DNA of 45,446 nucleotides, from the NCBI GenBank assembly GCA_001304505.1, contig LJUQ01000010.1:1-45446 (forward strand), given 5' to 3'. This document shows positions 40,643 through 45,446 of this stretch, piece after piece. The DNA is from Bacteroides sp. SM23_62_1. GTDB lineage: Bacteria; Bacteroidota; Bacteroidia; Bacteroidales; SM23-62. The translations under genes and the position numbers were made by a program. Every line of letters begins with the position of its first letter. The first letter of the stretch is position 1. The notes beneath the pieces were generated by a model. The model was not told the DNA's origin and ran no database searches. It worked only from the letters and a program-made list of their open reading frames with translations.

Positions 40643-41464
40643 TTGACTGCAGATTCATATATTACTGCAAAGTGGCATAAATATAAGGGTTTCAGATTTC
40701 TTTTCATTCTTGTTATATTAATACCCTGTACACATCCCATGTATTCCCAATCACAAGATACAGATTCTCTTCATGTTATTTCAGGAAGGTTGATCGATGC
40801 TCTGAGCAGAGATGGTATTCAATTTGCTCATATCATCAATCAAACCAGGAGCCATGCAATGATCAGTGACACACTTGGATTTTTCAGGATATTAGCCGGT
40901 TCATATGATTTTCTTCTCATTACGGCAATTGGTTATTATAACCTGCCTGTAATACTGAATGACTCGCTCGTACGTTTGAAGGAATTAATGGTTTTAAAAT
41001 TGATACCGAGAATATATCCAATTAGTGAAGTAAAAGTTGGTCAGCTGGGAACTTATGAACAATTTAAATATAGATTCCTGAATACTGATCTGCCGGAGCC
41101 AGAGCATCAGATGCATCCCTCGATCATCCCGGATATAGAAAAAGGAATTGATACACTTAATATCATTGGCCCGTTATCAGTCATGAGTCCTATTTCAGCG
41201 ATTTATTACCTGTTAAGCAAGGAAGGAAAATCGTTGAGGAAACTTGAAGAAATAAAAGAAGAAGAACAATTTATGAAACAGGTTGAGCACAAATATAACC
41301 TCGAAATGCTAACCAGGATAACAGGAATGCAGGGGGAGGAATTATATGAGTTTACCACATTTTGTAATTTTAGCAGGGAATTTCTGCTGGATGCTTCGGA
41401 ATATGAAATTATTGAAGCAATCTTTGACAAACTTAAGGAGTACAAAAAAATAACAGGTGAATAA
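40643..41464 (+). CDS. carboxypeptidase-like regulatory domain-containing exported protein
   Basis: Signal-like N-terminus; VISGRLIDALSRDGIQFAHIINQTRSHAMISDTLGFFRI, CarboxypepD_reg-like. Start codon uncertain. Confidence 0.7.
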   Translation: MTADSYITAKWHKYKGFRFLFILVILIPCTHPMYSQSQDTDSLHVISGRLIDALSRDGIQFAHIINQTRSHAMISDTLGFFRILAGSYDFLLITAIGYYNLPVILNDSLVRLKELMVLKLIPRIYPISEVKVGQLGTYEQFKYRFLNTDLPEPEHQMHPSIIPDIEKGIDTLNIIGPLSVMSPISAIYYLLSKEGKSLRKLEEIKEEEQFMKQVEHKYNLEMLTRITGMQGEELYEFTTFCNFSREFLLDASEYEIIEAIFDKLKEYKKITGE

Positions 41465-41498
41465 AAGTGGTTCATCAATCAATAAATATTTTCTTACA

Positions 41499-42458
41499 AT
41501 GAGCTCAGTGTTACCAGATTATAAAGATATTGTCAGAGCGCATGATCTGATAAGGGAATTTATCCACAGAACACCTGTAATGAAATCAGGGACAATTAAC
41601 GCAATGTTTGGGGCGGAGATTTTTTTTAAATGTGAAAATTTTCAGAAAGTAGGAGCATTTAAATTCAGAGGAGCTACCAATGCTATCATGTCATTACCTT
41701 TTGAGGAAGCACAGAAGGGTGTGGGTACTCATTCATCGGGTAATCATGCGGCTGCTCTCTCCCTGGCTGCAGGGATGAGAAATATACCTGCCTATATTGT
41801 GATGCCCCGCACAGCCCCGGAGATAAAAATTAAAGCAGTACAGGGCTATGGAGGTATAATAACTTTTTGTGAACCTACACTTGAGGCAAGGGAAAGCACG
41901 ATGAAGAAAGTATTGGAGCAAACGGGAGCTGCTTTCATCCCATCTTACAACCATTTTAAAATTATTGCCGGTCAGGGAACAGCTGCAAAAGAGCTGCTGG
42001 AGGATACTGGTTCACTTGATATTGTAATGGCTCCTGTGGGAGGAGGAGGATTACTGAGCGGGACTTCCATTTCGGTTAAAGCTATTACCCCGGAGGCAAA
42101 AGTTATTGCAGTCGAACCTGCTAATGCAGATGATGCCCACCGTTCATTCTATTCAGGTAAAATCGTACCATCGGTAAATCCAGAAACCATTGCTGATGGA
42201 CTCCTGACTTCTCTCGGTACATTGACCTTTGCGATTATCCGGGAAAAGGTAGATGATATAGTTACTGTTCAGGAATCTTCCATTATCGAGGCAATGAGAA
42301 TGATATGGGAAAGGATGAAGATTGTGGTTGAGCCGTCAGGGGCAGTTCCTCTGGCTGCGCTGGTTGAAAAGAAAGTTGACTGTACAGGAAAACGTGTAGG
42401 CATTATTCTTTCCGGTGGGAATGTGGACCTCGGCAAACTTCCATTTACTCTACCTTGA
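41499..42458 (+). CDS. PLP-dependent threonine/serine dehydratase (serine racemase type)
   Basis: FFKCENFQKVGAFKFRGATNAI, THSSGNHAAALSLAA, APVGGGGLLSG. Confidence 0.93.
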   Translation: MSSVLPDYKDIVRAHDLIREFIHRTPVMKSGTINAMFGAEIFFKCENFQKVGAFKFRGATNAIMSLPFEEAQKGVGTHSSGNHAAALSLAAGMRNIPAYIVMPRTAPEIKIKAVQGYGGIITFCEPTLEARESTMKKVLEQTGAAFIPSYNHFKIIAGQGTAAKELLEDTGSLDIVMAPVGGGGLLSGTSISVKAITPEAKVIAVEPANADDAHRSFYSGKIVPSVNPETIADGLLTSLGTLTFAIIREKVDDIVTVQESSIIEAMRMIWERMKIVVEPSGAVPLAALVEKKVDCTGKRVGIILSGGNVDLGKLPFTLP

Positions 42459-43569
42459 GATACGAAACCAGCGGATAATGATCCGATAACTTTAATCGAA
42501 TCCTGTAAGTATATAATGAATTGATTTCAGGACTGTGCAGGATATAATCTATACGGAACGACGGAAAAGTTCCTGAATAGGTATTACCAAGGCCCGATCC
42601 GGCTTCGACAAATGAATCGGATAAACCGGGCTTCATTTTTTTATAGGTAAATGAAACAGGTGTGTCATTAAAATCACCACATACAATAACCTGGTAAGGT
42701 GAACCGGCTATATGTCCGGATATTATTTCAGCCTGTTCTGCCCTTTTGATATAGGCATCTTTTAGCCTGAAGGAAATATCGAGAAAATCCTGCAATTGCT
42801 GATCCGTATATCGTAACCTGAGGCTGTCTATGAAAGCATAATTGCGCTTGTTCAGATGAATCGACTGAAGGTGGTTATTGAAAATCCTGAGGGTATCACC
42901 TTTGAAATTAATATCTGTATATATTGCAACGTTAATGGTATTATCGAAGCGAATTACGCCACTTCCTACAATCGGGTAAGTGCTGAAGGTAGCTATGCCA
43001 TAACGTGCATTCCTGTTCTCACCTATCGTATAATGGATATGCCGGTAAGGAGTACTGGCAAGGAGTCTGTACAGATCGGCCGAGGTAAACGGCCCCAGCT
43101 CCTGTGAATAATATTCCTGGAAACAGATTATATCCGGATCTTCACTGATAATAAATCTGAATATACTATCCTTTGCTTCCGTAAAATTAATCCAGTTGTA
43201 CAGATTAAAGGCCCTTACATTATAGGTTAACACTTTGAGTGTCTGGTTATCTGCACGAAATGATCTGTTATAGGTTTGGCTGAACCGGGCCTTCCTGGTA
43301 AAGTTAAAGTTAAGCTGAATGACACTTGTAAGGATATTCCATCCGGAAATGATTGCAATAAAAGAAACGAGGAATTCTTTCTTTTTCAGGATAAGCCAGT
43401 ACAGTATCATAGCACTGTTTGCCAGCAGCAGATAGGGGTATGCAAGACCAAGAAAGGCGATCTGCCATATCTTCTGCGGATTAACCATAACTGCAAGGTG
43501 GGATGAAACTAGCAAAAGTGCCAGCAGAATATTGAAAAAGAGTACAAATCTGTTAATGATCCTTTTCAA
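42445..43569 (-). CDS. endonuclease/exonuclease/phosphatase family protein
   Basis: N-terminal TM helices; VLTYNVRAFNLYNW, IICFQEYY, VICGDFNDTPVS, LSDHYPLVSYL. Confidence 0.92.
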   Translation of the reverse strand: MKRIINRFVLFFNILLALLLVSSHLAVMVNPQKIWQIAFLGLAYPYLLLANSAMILYWLILKKKEFLVSFIAIISGWNILTSVIQLNFNFTRKARFSQTYNRSFRADNQTLKVLTYNVRAFNLYNWINFTEAKDSIFRFIISEDPDIICFQEYYSQELGPFTSADLYRLLASTPYRHIHYTIGENRNARYGIATFSTYPIVGSGVIRFDNTINVAIYTDINFKGDTLRIFNNHLQSIHLNKRNYAFIDSLRLRYTDQQLQDFLDISFRLKDAYIKRAEQAEIISGHIAGSPYQVIVCGDFNDTPVSFTYKKMKPGLSDSFVEAGSGLGNTYSGTFPSFRIDYILHSPEINSLYTYRIRLKLSDHYPLVSYLKVE

Positions 43570-43720
43570 TTCAAATAGCTCTGATTGTGAACGGCAGTAA
43601 TTTACAAACTATTTAATTGTAAGATGCAGGTTGAAGGAGGTAAGTTATTCAGGAGTTATGAAACCGGGAATTATCGGATGCCGGGATAACGGAATGATAA
43701 AGTAATGAAATGCTTGAATG

Positions 43721-43810
43721 TCGGAATATTGGAATGTTGGACTCCTGGAATTTTAGTACTTCTATTTTCCGGTATACTATTATTCCATCAATCCATTATC
43801 CCAATAATCC
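43721..43810. repeat. degenerate octamer-like repeats (gaatgtcg gaatattg gaatgttg; aatccatt atcccaat aatccatt)
   Basis: About 8-nt periodicity in two adjacent blocks. Confidence 0.5.
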
Positions 43811-43815
43811 ATTCT

Positions 43816-44697
43816 TCATTTCCTGCTTTGTTTGAACAGGAGGTCCTTCTCCTGTGAGGAAAGGCTGTCATAACCACTCTTTGCTATTTTATCAAGGATT
43901 CTGTCGATTTCGGCCTGTTCATCAGCTTTTCTTTTATTATAATCCTGGTCTGTTTCATTGCGTCTGTGTGTAACCTTTATTTTCGGTTTTGGTTTGAAGA
44001 GTCCGAACAGGCTGTCAATCAACCGGTTTAATCCCCTTGTCATATCGTGTCCCTGCCTGTAGCGGAGGATGTATAAATAGCCTAGCAGGGCACCACCAAT
44101 ATGGGCTATTTTCCCGCCTGTATTAATGGAAAAATCAAAAACTGAAGTTATAAGAAAACCCACCAGGGCGATGTAAATAATCTTTACCCTGCCGATAAAC
44201 AATAAATAGACAGTGTAATTCGGAACATATACAGAGATGGCTACGACGATTGCCATAATAGAGGCGGAGGCTCCCAGTGCATAGGAAAGAGGGACCTGTT
44301 CACGGAAAACAGGTATAAGATTATAGCTCAGAATATATAGCAATGCTCCGGCAAGCCCTCCAAGTATATAAACACCTATCAGTTTCTTACCATCCAGATA
44401 TTCCAGGAAAATCCTGCCAAACCAATATAACCAGAGGAGATTAAATAATATATGCAGAAAATTTTTATGTAAGAACATATATGTGATCAGGGTCCAGGGC
44501 CTTCTGATAAGGATTGCCGGATCGGCGGGAATAGCAAAGGTGAGAAGGAATGAAGAGTATGCATCATGCCGGCTGAAGAGAAAATAGAATATTTCTACAA
44601 GGTTAACAATTATGAAAATAGCCAGGTTTATATAGATTAACCTGGTCAGATTTGATCCGACTTTGAAGGTTTGTTTTATTTCATCCGCGATACTCAT
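43816..44697 (-). CDS. rhomboid-family intramembrane serine protease
   Basis: TYMFLHKNFLHILFNLLWLYWFGRIF, LGASASIMAI, IAHIGGALLGYLYI. Confidence 0.92.
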   Translation of the reverse strand: MSIADEIKQTFKVGSNLTRLIYINLAIFIIVNLVEIFYFLFSRHDAYSSFLLTFAIPADPAILIRRPWTLITYMFLHKNFLHILFNLLWLYWFGRIFLEYLDGKKLIGVYILGGLAGALLYILSYNLIPVFREQVPLSYALGASASIMAIVVAISVYVPNYTVYLLFIGRVKIIYIALVGFLITSVFDFSINTGGKIAHIGGALLGYLYILRYRQGHDMTRGLNRLIDSLFGLFKPKPKIKVTHRRNETDQDYNKRKADEQAEIDRILDKIAKSGYDSLSSQEKDLLFKQSRK

Positions 44698-44759
44698 TTA
44701 AGTCAGGATTTTAATACTCAGGGAACGACTTATAGCTATACCCTGAGTATTAAATCAGT

Positions 44760-45446
44760 TTAAAAATAATTCCTTGTTGTTGATTTCCAGAACCGGATAA
44801 GGATATAACCAAAAATCATACCACCAAGATGGGCAAAATGGGCAACATTGCTGCCGGGCATACTGAAGCCATATACAAGTTCAAGAACACCCATTGCAAT
44901 AACCATATATTTTGCCTTGATCGGGAAAAATGGCAGGAAAATGAGAACAAGTGGCATATTAGGGAAGATCACACCGAATGCGAGCAGGACACCATAGACC
45001 GCGCCTGAAGCACCAACTGTCGGTATGTTGATTTTGGTTATTACCAGCTTGTTGGCAAAATCTATAGCTTCCCTGGCATAAGACTGGTTAGAGGGATCAG
45101 CTGACCATGCCTGAATAAAATCATAAAGCTGTGGTGTGGATTTTGGAACATGCGATTTCACAAAACTTGAAAAAACTTCTGCTGAAGGTGTATTGGCCAG
45201 TGCAGCGGCATCTTTTATCAATGAGGAGAGCTCAAGATGTGTCACAAAGATATGTAATGCTGCAGCTCCCAGGCCTGTGAAAAAATAATATATCAGAAAT
45301 CGTTTTCCACCCCAGACCTGTTCAAGAACACGACCAAACATCCATAGCATGAACATGTTCAGGAAGATATGGGTAAACCCGCCATGCATAAACATATGTG
45401 TCACGAACTGGTATGGGCGGAAATACTCAGACTTGAAATAGTGCAG
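44760..45446 (-). CDS. rhomboid-family intramembrane serine protease, truncated by window edge
   Basis: THMFMHGGFTHIFLNMFMLWMFGRVLE, VGASGAVYGVLLAF, VAHFAHLGGMIFGYILI; frame stays open past 45404 (LHYFKSEYFRPYQFV). Confidence 0.93.
   Translation of the reverse strand: MHYFKSEYFRPYQFVTHMFMHGGFTHIFLNMFMLWMFGRVLEQVWGGKRFLIYYFFTGLGAAALHIFVTHLELSSLIKDAAALANTPSAEVFSSFVKSHVPKSTPQLYDFIQAWSADPSNQSYAREAIDFANKLVITKINIPTVGASGAVYGVLLAFGVIFPNMPLVLIFLPFFPIKAKYMVIAMGVLELVYGFSMPGSNVAHFAHLGGMIFGYILIRFWKSTTRNYF

Noticed and set aside
1-45446. tRNA, rRNA, tmRNA, riboswitch, prophage or transposase genes
   Set aside because: None could be recognised by eye on either strand; covariance-model scans were not possible here.

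Overview
The window is a chromosomal segment whose gene content, promoter style (TAnnTTTG) and lipoprotein/T9-type families suggest a Bacteroidetes (Bacteroidales-like) genome. It is mostly housekeeping and metabolic: methylmalonyl-CoA mutase (two subunits), fumarase C, prfB with an intact programmed +1 frameshift site, recX, prmC, ribD, a LOG-family protein, trxA, dnaE, rpsP, rimM, a Sua5/TsaC-type enzyme, a GT4 glycosyltransferase, dapD, an ArsP_2-type transporter, yidD, a SagB-type nitroreductase, a PPi-type phosphofructokinase, a DHOD-like protein, DUF434, a PLP enzyme, a threonine/serine dehydratase, an EEP phosphatase and two tandem rhomboids. The best candidate for an under-described system is a translationally coupled (ATGA overlap) pair at 16158-21682. 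It comprises an exported TPR/Ig-like/caspase-fold peptidase and a membrane two-component-propeller sensor with a cytoplasmic SpoIIE-type PP2C phosphatase. The second strong signal is non-coding. Several gene gaps carry phase-locked heptamer or octamer tandem arrays of different sequence but the same period, one of them inside prmC. At least five gaps carry 95-155 nt MITE-like imperfect palindromes in two families, and there are also REP-like palindromes, one apparently nested in another repeat. Probable gene-decay events include an in-frame TAG in an MBL hydrolase, a 3'-truncated gamma-synthase/lyase, and a DUF2752 protein lacking its usual cysteines. All calls were made by eye from sequence; no database searches were run.
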